A program made the position numbers and the translations under genes. Positions 28,501 to 40,289 of a stretch of 64,000 nucleotides of DNA are shown here, one piece after another (within the stretch, counting starts at the first letter, position 1; every line of letters starts with the position of its first letter). This DNA is from Haematococcus lacustris (taxonomy: Eukaryota; Chlorophyta; Chlorophyceae; Chlamydomonadales; Haematococcaceae), in contig JASKMD010000010.1 in the NCBI GenBank assembly GCA_030144725.1, forward strand, positions 4,399,045 through 4,463,044, read 5' to 3'. The notes under the pieces are model-generated. The model did no database searches. It worked only from the letters and a program-made list of their open reading frames with translations, and was not told where the DNA came from.

Positions 28501-30682
28501 AGCAATGCCCATGTGGTGGTATTGCGATACAACGGTTGGGGCGACCCGAGCTACTCCATCTTTGTGGCTTCTGCCGACCTCAATGCACCAGCAGCAGCGC
28601 AGCAGGACAGCCTTCTACAGGGTCATCCAGCCTTCCCCACCTCCAGCCCCAGGCAGCAACAGGCTGCACAAGTAATCAGGGACCAGCCTAGACCCAGAAG
28701 CAGAACTCCTAACGACCCTGACAAACTCCATCACCTGCTCATTGGCCAGGTGGGGGGCAGCATGGATGCCAGCTGCATGGCTGAGGTCACAGGCACCTTG
28801 GGAGTGAAGGCCGCAAGCAGCAGCACCAGCACATGGCGCACTGCGGCAGCGGCAGTAGGGAAGCTCCTGGAGCAGCAGGCCGGCCCTCTCAACATCGCTG
28901 CCGTGCCAGCCGCTGCTGCTGAGGCGCTGCAAGAAGTGATGACAGGGAAGGGGTGCCTGGTTCAGTACATTGAGCCATGCACCAGGTGAGCACTGCATGC
29001 GTGGAAGAGGCTGCATGCATGCTAGGCTTGGAGCCCCTGGATAGCATGGTGCTAGCACGGCATGAGCAACACAGGGCACACACAAGAGACAGCAAGTAGG
29101 TGTGGATAGCACCGGGAGGCCTGTGACACCAAACTGCAGGTCTACCTACCTCCCCTACCATCCAGTGCCACATACACGTGTAGCACCTGGCCATGATGAA
29201 GCTCAGCTGTGATTGACCTCTTGCTGCCGGGGTACCTGGGTTAGTACATTGAGCCATGTACCAGGTGGGCACTTCTTTGAGGAGCTGGTTCACTACATCC
29301 CATGGTTAGAGAGCATGGCAAGGAGCTGCCACTGCCACATGGCAAGGAGCTGGACAGCCTGTGGCAGGAAGATGCGGCCCTGGTCAACCAGCATTGGTGG
29401 GTGGCAGTGACTGGCAGCAGTCGGCTCCTCCTCCCCCCACTGTGTAGTGGTCTCTAGAGCAGTCTTTACAACAGGTGGTCCTGTTGGGGAATGGCCACAA
29501 TCGCCTTAAGGTTGGCCAACTAGTGTGAGGTAGCAACTAGTGTGACGCGTGGTGGTTGTATGTATTGTTGTCAGTGATAAGGTTCTGCTTTACAGTAACT
29601 GCTAGGGCACTAGCTTAAGAGGGACAAGTTACACTGAGTTTTCTGCTTTACCACTAACATGCACGACTCCTCTGCTCACAGACATTTGATGGGCTGGATG
29701 GTTATCCCACACAATAGTCAACACATCGTCATACCGAGTTTGTGGTGGTGGGCATGGCAGGCATGCAGTCACAAGGCATATGCTGTAGGCATGCTTGCAT
29801 GGGCGTGCTTGCGCTCCCGGTGTCAAGTGTGATTGTTCGAACATGCACCTCATGTGTTCATATATGCTAGGGAAGTAGCTTAAGAGCGACATATCACCCT
29901 GGAATATCACTGCTTTACCACTGCCGTTTACAAGTCCAGCAGCACCTCCCTCACCTGCCGTGCCTCCACCTCCTTGCAGGACATACAGCAGCGCTGGCAG
30001 CCTGGGCCTGGTGCAGCAGATGATCGCCAGCTACCCCAGCAGCTGCATACGCCTGCCAGCTGCCACCCTCACCCTCCAGCCCGGTGCTGAGCCTGAGGCT
30101 CCTCCACTGGACCCTGGCTCAACATGCAGGGACTCCCCCAGCAGCAGCTGTACTCAGCTCACGGAGGACATGCAGCCTCCTTCACTCAGTGGCACCCAGG
30201 CCAGCACCTCCCTCGTCAGCTCACAAAGGAAGAACCAGGTCCATGATGCCCGGCCATGTAATGGTATATGTAATGGGGAGAAGGAGGCGGAGGAGGAGGC
30301 AGATGATGAAGCGAGAGCAGAAGAAGAGGAGGAGGAGGAGGAGGAGGGGAAAGAAGGGGAGAAGGGTGGCAGCCCCTTAGTAGCCATTTGCAGCAGTAGG
30401 GAGCCCGGGCAGCCAATAGCATGGGCCCTCCAATACAATGACGGATCTCTAGGCATGGCGCACTGCCTGCCCGCCTTCAGGCACCATGGCCTCATGAGCT
30501 TGTGCATGGCTGACCTGGTGGACAAGGTGTTGCAGACTGGGCAGCTGCAGGACTGCGTGTTTGGCTACGTGGTGGATGGCAATGCGGCGTCAGAGGCCAT
30601 GATGCGATCCCTGGGCTTCAGATGCACGGGGCGGGCGCACTGGCTACACTTCTGCAAACCACCACCAGCATCACCACCATAA
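28501..30682 (+). pseudogene. GNAT (FR47-like) copy 2, catalytic exon intact but exon 2 missing
   Basis: Exon 1 ends at 28,985 (donor GTGAGC) and is open. The exon 2 region is deleted: a short repeat of exon 1 end sequence sits near 29,230-29,270. Exon 3 keeps only its 3' half, to 29,396 (LDSLWQEDAALVNQHW). Exon 4 (29,980-30,682) is fully open: TYSSAGSLGLVQQM, an acidic run of nine Glu, then GQPIAWALQYNDGSLG, VDGNAASEAMMRSLGF and a terminal GRAHWLHFCKPP. The end of a normal FR47 domain is therefore visible only here. Without exon 2 the reading frame from exon 1 cannot be joined as in copies 1 and 3. A shorter product from an internal start is possible. No ATG lies in frame upstream of about 28,760. 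Confidence 0.65.
30288..30366 (+). repeat. GAG/GAA-rich acidic coding repeat
   Basis: A purine-rich run encodes an acidic linker in GNAT2 exon 4. Copies 1 and 3 have a different, less regular acidic stretch there. Confidence 0.8.
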
Positions 30683-31390
30683 CCAGCACCAGCACCGCCA
30701 CCGTCACCACCGCAACGAGTAGAAGACTAGCATGTGCTTTTGCCGAGAGTTTGACCAGCTCATCAACCAGCTAGTCCAGCCAGGGCTGCCATGCCAGAGG
30801 TATGCGGTGCAGGGCCGCCAGATAGCCAGCCAGCCTGTTGTGTGGTGTTAGGGGAAAAAGGTAGGGCCTGCATGCTTGCACCTCAACCACCACCCCTGTA
30901 CATGTGATACTAATAGCGTGTACATGTGATACTAATAGCGTGATTACATGTAGTAGGTAATGATATGTCATCACACGCGTAACTTTGTAACTTTGTACTT
31001 CTGCATTACTGAACACGGCCTGCCACGCCCGGCACCAACTTGTAGAACCTCGCACCAATAGAGAGATTCCAAACCCCAAATTGAACACACAACACCGCAC
31101 CTTGCGGCTCAACTTGCTGCCTGGCGAGGTTCTCTGCGCGCCATGCCAGGCCGGTCTCGCAGCAGCTTGTACCCCATGCCTAGTTACTCCTTGCCCTTGG
31201 CTGGCAGAGCTAGCAGGTCTGGCCACCAGCACAGATCCAGTGGGCGCCATTTGCTCTTCCCAATGCGCTCCATATTTCTTTCAGATCTTACATCCGCCCA
31301 TACCCCTCCCAATCCAACCCAGCTTCCTCTCAGCCCCAGCCCCAGCCCTGCCCCGCCACTCCCGGCATGCCAGCCCCCAGTGCAAGCCTA
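30683..31390. other. Spacer after GNAT copy 2 and start of unit 3
   Basis: No gene is seen. (CAC)-type repeats occur at 30,655-30,715. A direct repeat of tacatgtgatactaatagcg is at 30,897-30,941. The shared unit boundary lies near 31,088. Confidence 0.55.
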
Positions 31391-31529
31391 CGTCGGACAT
31401 TTTCCCCCCCGCCGATCCCGCCTCGATTGCGGACCGAATAGGGGGACCGACGCCGACTGATATCGGCCCAGTGTGTCGATGGGGTAAGCTGTCGATTCGA
31501 TGGGGGTATCGATTTTTGTGATTTCGAGG

Positions 31530-31612
31530 CATGATCGAGGCATGTTTCAGGCATGTTCGAGGCATGTTTGAGTCATGTCCGAGGCATGTTTGAGGCAGTT
31601 TCGAGTCGACTC
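31530..31612. repeat. Short gaggcatgttt-type tandem repeat
   Basis: About seven degenerate copies of an 11-12 bp unit (cgaggcatgttt and similar) lie inside the left part of the TIR element. Cgat-rich motifs near 31,480-31,510 and 31,620-31,650 are echoed near its right end (34,100-34,165). Confidence 0.7.
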
Positions 31613-32763
31613 CATCCATCGATTCGATGGGGGATCGATGCAGGAAACTCATCGATGTTACACTGGCTTATTGCCAAAGCACAAGGTCAAGCTGCCAAAG
31701 TACAAGGCCTAGTGCCAAAGCACAAAGCCTACATCCAAAGCAACAGGCTTGCTGCCTCGATATTGGGCATGCTTCTAGGACTCAAAGCCTGCTGGTCATG
31801 CCATGCAGTGTGGCACTAGTACCCTTGTGAGGTGCGCCCTGTGGGCTCAGCTGTAATCCGCTGTTGGTTGGGCTTCATCAATGACGAGCTGAACGGGTTG
31901 GGATGGAACCCTGACAAAAACAATGAGGTGACCTGCAAGAGGCAAACATGCCATGCCGTCAGCCATGGTATTGCAACACTTCTTGATCAATGGTGTGGGG
32001 GTGGGTAGTGTATCTCATGGCTTGGCTGTCCCCTTGAGAGAGGGATGGGATGGGTCATTGTTGTGTGTGGGCATGGCATGGCTAGTGAGGGTTGTGTTGG
32101 CTGCTACTACTAGCGCTGGCTCCAGGCTGCCCGCTCCAGGCTGCCCGATGGGGTTGGGGGGAAGTAGACGGGGTTGCGGACTGGTGGTGGTGGTGGGACA
32201 GCAGAGGGACGGAGGAAGAGGCCAAGGGGCAGGAGGCCAGCTGGGCTGGGTGTCAGCTACTTACCGGTAGGTGATTAGCCACTTCTAGAGGGGTTAGGGA
32301 GAAGAGGGACAAGAGGGGGCTTCCTCCTGGCTGCTGGGTAGGGTAGGGAGAGGACCACGATGTCCGGGGGGAGGTGAGGGGGAGGGGGGAAATGGGGGCG
32401 TAGGAGACTTGGAGGTGTTGGTGATGGGACAGGGTAGGGTTAGAGGGAAGGGGCAATGGGATTGGAGTGTGACTGTTAGACCTGCAGCAAGCAAGGGGCA
32501 TGCTTGTGATCAACAAACCAGGACATGCATGACTAGAGGTGGGCAGGCTGGCCAAACACCTCAACAACATTTGCACTCACCTTAACTCTTGGCTGCTGGC
32601 ATCCTCCTGCCCCAGGATGGCTGCCCCTCTTTCGCCTCCAAGCTACGGCTCTTGGCTGCGTCTCTAGGCTGCGTTCCTTGGCTGCTTGTTGGCTCCTGGC
32701 TGCTGCTCCCAGGCTGCTGCTGCCCTTCCACAACTGCCACACACCTGCCGGGGAGGGCCGGGG

Positions 32764-33030
32764 AAGGGAGGGGAGGGGAGGGGAGGGGAGGGGAGGGGAG
32801 GGGAGGGGAGGGGAGGGGAGGGGAGGGGAGGGGAGGGGAGGGGAGGGGAGGGGAGGGGAGGGGAGGGGAGGGGAGGGGAGGGGAGGGGAGGGGAGGGGAG
32901 GGGAGGGGAGGGGAGGGGAGGGGAGGGGAGGGGAGGGGAGGGGAGGGGAGGGGAGGGGAGGGGAGGGGAGGGGAGGGGAGGGGAGGGGAGGGGAGGGGAG
33001 GGGAGGGGAGGGGAGGGGGGGGGGGGGGAG
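32764..33030. repeat. (GGGGA)n minisatellite
   Basis: About 50 near-perfect copies of a five-base unit, ending in a G-only run at 33,015-33,028. It lies inside the TIR element. It opens long frames on both strands that have no coding meaning. Confidence 0.97.
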
Positions 33031-36000
33031 GGGAGGCTCCTGAGCTCTCTTCTGGCTACTGGGAAGGGTAGGGAGGGAAGGGTAGGGATGGGGTGGGACA
33101 GGGTAGGGAAGGGGGAAGGAGGCAAGGGGCAGGAGTGTAGGCGCCAGACCTGCAGCAAGCAAGGAGCGTGCTTACAGTGAGGCTGGCACAACATGCTAGC
33201 AGGCTGGCATGACATAGGCACTCACCAGCTGGCATAGGGCACTCGCCGGTTGAAGGCTGTTGCCGGCGAGCATGACAGGCAGGTGCGATGACAGTGGTGG
33301 AAGGCAGTTGCGATGAAGTGGGGGAAAGCAGGTGCGATGACAGACAGGGAGGGTCAGTGGGGGACGGTGACGGGACGGGACGGGAAGGGTGTGACCAGGG
33401 AGCCACATACATGCAAAGGGCTAGCCACTCACCGTCTACTGGGAGGAGGGGGGGGGGGGGGATTGTGTATGCTGAGGACCCTTAACTGAGAGGATGGGAA
33501 AGTGACAGGGAAGGATGATGAGGACCCTTCACTAGGTGGGAGGATGAGAGAGTGACAAGGAAGGGAGCTGCAAGCGGGATGTTTGGAAGGTGGCGGTAGT
33601 GGTGGCGACTGCTATGTCTGGTGACAAGACAAGTCCTGGTTGTAGCTCATGGCCACAACTCCACATTACCACAAAAGCTGTCTGTGTGGCGCTGTGTGGT
33701 CAGGTTGGCTACGTTAGCTGTGAGCGGGGCTGCGAGGCTGCGAGGTTGCAAGTCCAGATCGAGATTTGTGTGTCTGGCCACGTTGTGTACGAGCTAGCTT
33801 CGTAGATGGCTGTACGCCTAACTTCCACGCTGGCTGCCTAGAGACGGGGCTGCGATGCTGGCTTCATGAATGCTGGCTTCATGAATACGTTGCGTGGCAG
33901 AGCTATCTGCGTAGATGGCTGCGAGCTCGCCTTTGATGCTGGCTGCGTGGCCATTTGCGACGTCGTGAGGCGTGGAAGCTGTTTTGGGATGCCAAGTTGG
34001 GATGAGTCTCTCTTTTCCTCAATGTCGAACATGTATTTCAAGTAGCACACGCTTACACTGCCCTCTGTTGGGGGACTCGGCAGCTTTCAACCAGCTTTGA
34101 CCGCCTTCGACCGCAATCGATCCCATTTCGATGACCCCATCGATTTTGCAACAATCGACAGGTTTCGATGACCCGGGGGAAAATGTCCGACGTAGCAAAG
34201 CCCTCCCTGAGGGAATGTAATGGTCTGTGCCATGAGTCCAGCAAACGCCATGATCAAACCGCTGGGAAGCACAGCCTCATCAGCTCTGGTGGGCCTCTGC
34301 CCCTATCCAGGGTCAGCCGCCCAGGCTGCCAGCCCAGAGGTGCAGGTGCGACCAGGTGTGTCAGCTGCAGCTTGTTGGCCGCACCCTGCAGCACACTTGC
34401 CAAGCTGGCCTCAGCCGGGGTGCCTGCTGCCAGAGCCTGCCAGCTCCACACCTGCTCTGGTTCCACGCGGGTCAGCGAGTCATGAATGGCTGAGGCTTGC
34501 TCCATGACCTTAACCTCAGCTGCTGGTAAGGAAGGGGCGACTGCCAGCCAGGTGTCCAAGGGCAGTGCCACTGTCAGCACCAGGGTCAAGCAAGCCAGCA
34601 GCCGCTCAGCCTCAGGCGACATGCCGGGGGGAGCCTGCTGTTGACCCGGAAGCAGGAACTTATGGCTGTCGGCAAGCGCCCGACACCCCTCGGTCCTTTT
34701 GTGCTCCAGCGACCCCTTCAGGCCAGGGGAGGTGATGCAGAGGAGCTGGCACACCCCATCCAGCAGCCTGGTGCACCAGCCCTCCACCAGGCTGTTGCCG
34801 CGAGGGCAGCCAAGAGGCAGGCTGGGCAGCCAAGCCAGCAGGGCCCACCGCGGCAGGCTCTGCCAGGACCTCAACGACACGCCCAAACAAGTCCAACGAC
34901 GTCCCACAAGAAGCAAATAAAGAAAATGTATTTGTACCTCTTTCCTCGGTGACCCTTGTTTCAAGCATGCGCCAATGCTGCTGCGTCATCTGCAAGGGGC
35001 ACAACACAAGCATGGCACAGAGTGAACAACCCAAGAAAAGCATAGACCTGGCAGTTGACCGGCTCAGCATAGAGCAAGCAAGTAGGAAGCAAGCAAACAA
35101 GGGCACAGAGGGAGAAAGCAAACAAGGGCAGGCACACAGCAGTGGACCCTACCCTCCAGTTGGTCCAAGGCAGGATGGCAGGGCTGCCCAGGCAGGTGTG
35201 GGCACTTCTCTCCTGGACTCTCATGGACACCCTGCCACCTAACCACTCCCAGTTTGCCCCAAGCCATTCCTGTCACTGCCGCCTTGGCTCCACACCCGCC
35301 TGCTCACCTGCAGCATGCCCTCCATGCCCCACACCAGGTCCAAAGCCAGGGGCGCCAACTGCTGGGCTGAGGGCGGCTGGTGGAGCTCATTCTGCATGTC
35401 ATTTGCAACTCCGCATTGGTCGTTGCTTCTTATGCCCAACAGCTGATCATCTCGGTCAGCCGGCGTGAGCAGAAGGATCCATACATGACACACACGGGTG
35501 ACCATGCGGGAGATATTATCCTCCAGCTCCGGCGTGCGCGGGATGCCCGACAGCGAGCGCGGCTCTGAACCATGGTTGGGCGCCCAGTCCAGCAGCAGCG
35601 CCAGGGTCATGTACGCGTGCGCTCCAGCCACGGCAGAGCGGGCCAACACCCGGAGCATGGCTGGATGACACCTCTGATCAGGCCAGAGCTCCATCATCAG
35701 TCCCAAAACGTCGTAGAGTGGGAAGTAGAAGTCCAAGATGTAGGCAGGGAAATAGCCAGGGCATGTGAATGATCTGGTTGTCATAGCGAGCCGGAATGCA
35801 GCAATGCAGGCTTGAAATACCACCAGGCTGCGCGGCAGAACGCTGAGGATGAGACTTTGGAGTGATGAAGTACAGGGGGAGGGAGGTGAGGGGCCCAAGG
35901 TGGTGACTGCACCAGGATGGCTCGGGGCTGACGCTGCCTCTAGAAGGCGCACGATGTAGCGGGCGCAGTGCATCTCTCGCAATAGAGCACACACCGTCGT

Positions 36001-36919
36001 TGATGCTAGGCTTGTAATGTCTTGTTGCGACGTGCTCCACGCTCCTGGTCCTGCGTACATGATGCATGCATATGCCAGGGATAAATGGCCCAGAGCTTGC
36101 AAGCAGGCCGACCATGTGCCACACAGATGTCATTCGAGTGGGTGGTGGAGACGGATGGTGTCTCGGTGTGAGTGCACATCACACGCCCCCTACCCCTCCC
36201 TTCTGCCCCACGCCCAGCAGGCCCCTGTTGTGCCTTGCATTGGCAAGGGCCTAGCTGCAAAGTAGAAGTGATCCAGCATCGCCAATTGTGGTGGGAACCG
36301 ACCTTAAGCCACCCAGGCAGTCAGCGCAGCCTCTGGGGTGTGGGGTGTGGCAGCGGGCCAGATAGTGAATGACAAACACGCAGGGTGGGAGCCGGGCAGG
36401 GGCCAAGTGCAGCAGGTTAGTGGCCTGAGCAACGCCTAGTGGCCACACCACCCAGCAGTGTACAGCCGGTGTGCAGCCCCACCCCAGCACCTGACATCAG
36501 CCGGCACAGCTAGCACCTCTGTGGTGGCAAAGCTGTGGCCCCCACCTCACCATCACACTGGCCACTAGGGGCGCTGTCTGGGAGTAGAACCTGGACTCTG
36601 AATGGGCTTTGGGTGACCAACAGTGTGACCCAGGATGTGACCTAGGGTTCACATATCTTCAACACAAGCGGCTTGTGACAGGCTCTGGTCCCCCTCCAAT
36701 GCACGCTTTTTCACACAGGCAGCTTGTGTCAGGCTCCAATGGGCTCTGAGGCGGCACTGACTCTGGCTGTAAGCCCTGAAACAGGCTACAGGCTGAGCAG
36801 CAGGCAGGCGCTGCAGCGGTGGTAGCCAGGTGGCAGCTGGGGTGTGGTGGAGGTGTGGGTGGTGGCTGCAGGGTCAGGGTGCTAAGGGTGAGGGCGGATG
36901 GTGAGTGACTTCAAGGCTG

Positions 36920-37335
36920 CTGTGGCGGCTGACTTCAAGGTGGTGGCAGAGAAGCCCAGCCCAGCCACAGCATCAGGTTGTGTCGTGCAGCTGCCCAACT
37001 ATTTGCATGGCTCTTAAAACCAGGCCAATGTGACAGCCAAGCCTAAGCCACCCCATCCGTGGTTTGACATGCACACAAGCGCAGGGGACACTGACCATCA
37101 GGGCCACCTCGCAGGTGGCATCGACAACCCCCCACGAGCGTGCATGGAGCAGCTACAAGTTTGTTTACGACACCCGTCGCGAGCGGCTGACAGCCAGCAA
37201 TGCGGAGATGCTCACGCAAACGTACTAAAGCTCCCGCTTGTTGATGCGTGCTGTAAAGGGTGCAGCGAGCAAGGCGCAGGCAGTCAATGAAGATGCCCTC
37301 GAGGTTGTAGTGGAAGCTGTTCTGGCTAAGGAAGC
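36920..37335 (+). pseudogene. hAT transposase C-terminal fragment with in-frame stop
   Basis: The plus frame from about 37,080 reads ERAWSSYKFVYDTRRERL, then AEMLTQTY, a TAA, then SSRLLMRAVKGAASKAQAV. This is the extreme C-terminal pattern of hAT transposases. The upstream part (37,010-37,080) is broken. It lies in intron 3 of XY copy 2, opposite strand, and matches 26,320-26,612. Confidence 0.7.
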
Positions 37336-38360
37336 ATAATAGACATGACCGTGCCATTTGCGGCATTCGTGGCGTGAGAGCCAAGAATACAATAGTAGAA
37401 GGTATTCAACTCGTTATCTACCGCAGAACGAGGATACGCATGAATAATAATTCTAAAAAATCCTGACAAAACATTCATATGGGCTATCATTCTTGGTAAT
37501 ACTGCACAGGTAACATGTTGAGTGCTCGATAGGGTGGTTGTGCTGTACTACAAGCAACCTGTGTGTTTGCTCTAGAAGACGGGACAGCTGTCACAGCTAG
37601 ACATTTGAGCATGTCATTGCTAATTTATGCCGCTATGCTGTCAGCCTGGTTTTATGTCAATGTCCCTCTCCCCACCTCAGGCAATGAAGATGCCCTCGAG
37701 GTTGTAGCGGAAGCTGATTTGGCTCAGGAAGCTGCCTGTGTGGCAGCCCCAGAGGCTGAGGCTCTGGCCCTAGCCCTCAGCGCTTGAACCCTAGTCGTTG
37801 TTGTTAGTAAGCACTTGAACCATCCTGTGATCCTTTGACCTCGATCATAAGGACATCCTGGAGTGTAATCACAGCTTGTGACATGAAGCAGAATAGACAT
37901 GACCGTGCCGATTCCGGCATTCGTGGCGTGAGAGCCAAGAACACAATAGTAGAAGGTATTCAACTCGTGATCTCCCGCAGAACGAGGATACGCATGAATG
38001 ATAATTGTAAAAAATTCTGACAAAACATTTTAAATGGGCTATCATTCTTGGTGATACTGCACAGGTAACATGTTGAGTGCTCGATAGGGTGGTTGTGCTG
38101 TACTACAAGCAACCTGTGTGTTTGCTCTAGAAGACGGGACAGCTGTCACAGCTAGACATTTGAGCATGTCATTGCTAATTTATGCCGCTATGCCGTCAGC
38201 CTGGTTTCATGCCAATGTCCATCTCCCCACCTCCAAGTGTAGCCAGGTAACACCGCCCCTGCTGCCGCCTAAGCAGTACACGCAAGGTGTGGTCACTCTT
38301 TGTTACTCCTTGCCATCATGGTTAGTGGAATCCAATGTGGAGGAGCACGAGCAGTGAGCT
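37286..38360. repeat. Local tandem duplication of about 550 bp
   Basis: gtaacatgttgagtgctcga occurs at 37,510 and 38,065, followed in both by the same 150 bp. The peptide around NEDALEVV is found at 37,286 and 37,683. Related sequence is in unit 1 at 8,465-9,305. It is non-coding debris in XY intron 3. Confidence 0.75.
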
Positions 38361-40289
38361 GTTGCGTCTTTTTCCCTGCTTGCTGAATGAGGCAATGCCA
38401 AACACCACACGCATCAGCATGTGCATGGCATATTGGCCGCTATGCCATCATGCCTGGTTTTGTATGCATGCGTTCTCCTAACCTCCAGGTGGGGCCAGAT
38501 AACACAGGCCCAGTTGACGCCTAAGAAATGCACGCAAGCTGTGGTCACTAGTTATCACATCCTGCTGATTAAGGAGGGTTATGCCCATCACCACATGCAT
38601 TATCATGTGCATGGCATTTGTCCACCTACCTTCAGCCTGGCATGTGATGCCCAGCCCCGCCTCCTGTCGCCCCAGCATTGCACACAGCGCCTGGGCCAGG
38701 TGGGCATAGGCATTCACAGCTGCTGGATCCGCTGGATTAGCAGTGCTGCTACCGCGGACATGGCGCCCTGCGCTGCTCCCTTTCTCCCTGCCCCTGCCCC
38801 GACCTCTATTGCTGCTGCATCTGCCACTCTTACGGCCCAGGCCTGGACTGTCCTCTGCAGTGCTGCTGTACAGGGGGCTGGGTTTAGCGGGGCAGGGGCC
38901 CGGGCCAGCCTGTCACCACCGGGCTGCTGGCCAGCAGGCGAGCCAGCTGGTCAGGGCAGGTGGTAGTGACCTTGTCTCGCAGCCAAGCAAGCACATCCTG
39001 GCCAAAATGAGTGGTTTCTCCATACACAAAGAAATTGACCAGCGGTCCCAGGTGCAGCATGCAGCGCACAAACTGCACACGCTGGGCCTGTGCCTCAGGG
39101 TGGCCTGCTGCCTGCATCATCGTCACTGACGTGCTCAGCCCCAACAGCAGCCCGGGTAGGGTGGTGTGCAGCCGGGCAAGGCAAAGATCCTTGTCTGGGC
39201 GCTGCTCCACAGAGTGTTCGGCCAGGCTCAAGGCCAGGCGCAGGCTGAGCAGCAGGCAGGCGCTGCAGCGGTGGTAGCCAGGAGGCAGCTGGGTTGTATT
39301 GGAAGTGTTGGTGTTGGCTGCAGGGTCAGGGTGCTGAGGGTGAGGGCGGATGGGGAGTGACTGCAAGGCTGCCAGCACCAGCAGCATGGCGCGGTGCATG
39401 CTGTCCCACACACGCAGCAGAGGGTCACCCTGCATGGGCAACACATCAGGCACAGCTGCAGGGAGGTGAGGAGAGCAAGAGGAGGTCATCCCGGGCCAGT
39501 TGTCTAGCTCCAGCCAAAGCATGGGTAAGTGCTGGGAAGAACTGTTACGGGCATCATGGTGCTACTTTGTACATTGTGGGCCCTGGCTGCTGGTTGTCCA
39601 GCTCACCTTCAGGGTGTTGTCATGGTCCCGCTCCAGGGCACTGACAACGGACAGCAGCTGACTACCTGGCACTGACCACTGGCTTTGACTAAGCTGCTTA
39701 GCCAGTGCTGCACTGGGAGGAGGCAGCTTCAGCGCATGTGACCCTGGCCAGGACAAGAGGTGGCAAAGCTGGGCTGCTCTGATGTCATGGAGGGCCAGCA
39801 CCACGGCCAGCACCTCCTGGTCTGTCAGCAGCAGTGTGCACAGCTCCCCAGCTGATATGCTGCCAGGGGCTGAGGGTGCGGGTGAAGCAGCAGCTGAAGC
39901 CGCTTTGTGGGCAGCAGGGCCAGAGGAAGAAGGCTGGGCACCCGTGGCTTGCCCGATTCCTCGATGCAACAGGTGGCATGCTGCTTCCAGGCGTTGCACG
40001 TACGCGCCTGCACGCGATCGCAGCTGTCATTAATGGCGCCGTGTGAACATCAAGAGAGCAACGTACCAGGCTGTTGCTCTACAGTGAAGGCTGGACCCAC
40101 GAGCCGCAGCACCGCTTCACGCATTGAAGAGGATTCTTACAATAGCGGTAAACTGTCATCAACCTGAATTAAAAAAACTACCTGTACAAATAACAGCCTC
40201 GAATACCGACAATAGCAGTACCACCAGCTCTTGTGCGACACTGTAGTCCCTAGACCACAGCAACTAGTAAGCACAAGGCGGCTTGCAGC

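Larger units (their letters stand above)
21481..31088. repeat. Segmental duplication unit 2
   Basis: The block carries XY copy 1 (minus, 28,339-22,266) and GNAT copy 2 (plus, to 30,682). Its start caccgcaccttgcg (about 21,481) is repeated at about 31,088, where unit 3 begins. Length is about 9.6 kb, including a 1.2-kb hAT insertion. Confidence 0.8.
31391..34192. mobile_element. 2.8-kb TIR element with TA target duplication
   Basis: The terminal inverted repeat CGTCGGACATTTTCCCCC is perfect over 18 bases at 31,391-31,408 and, inverted, at 34,175-34,192. It is flanked by TA on both sides (31,389-31,390; 34,193-34,194). Unit 2 has the empty site gcaagcctagcaaagccc near 22,200-22,217, with a single TA. 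Length is 2,802 bp. No transposase frame is visible. The interior is G-rich minisatellite and short repeats, so it is probably non-autonomous. A TA duplication fits Tc1/mariner-like or other TA-targeting transposases; the family is an inference. Confidence 0.9.
34254..40124 (-). pseudogene. XY copy 2, frameshifted in exons 3 and 5
   Basis: Same five exons as the intact copy: 40,124-40,067, 40,007-39,607, 39,429-38,640, 36,050-35,308, and exon 5 from 34,989 to about 34,254. Every donor and acceptor is kept. Exon 3 has an extra C near 38,899, relative to 27,080-27,090, that leads to a TAA soon after GPLP. Exon 5 has one extra base near 34,800 (CCCTCGCGG against CCCTGCGG), so its end is read in another frame. 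The Arg-Gly run is shorter than in the other copies. Intron 3 carries hAT debris and a local tandem duplication. It is head-to-head with GNAT copy 3. Confidence 0.75.

Noticed and set aside
32686..33180. Several overlapping frames across the GGGGA repeat on both strands
   Set aside because: They are produced by the minisatellite and have no unique sequence of note.
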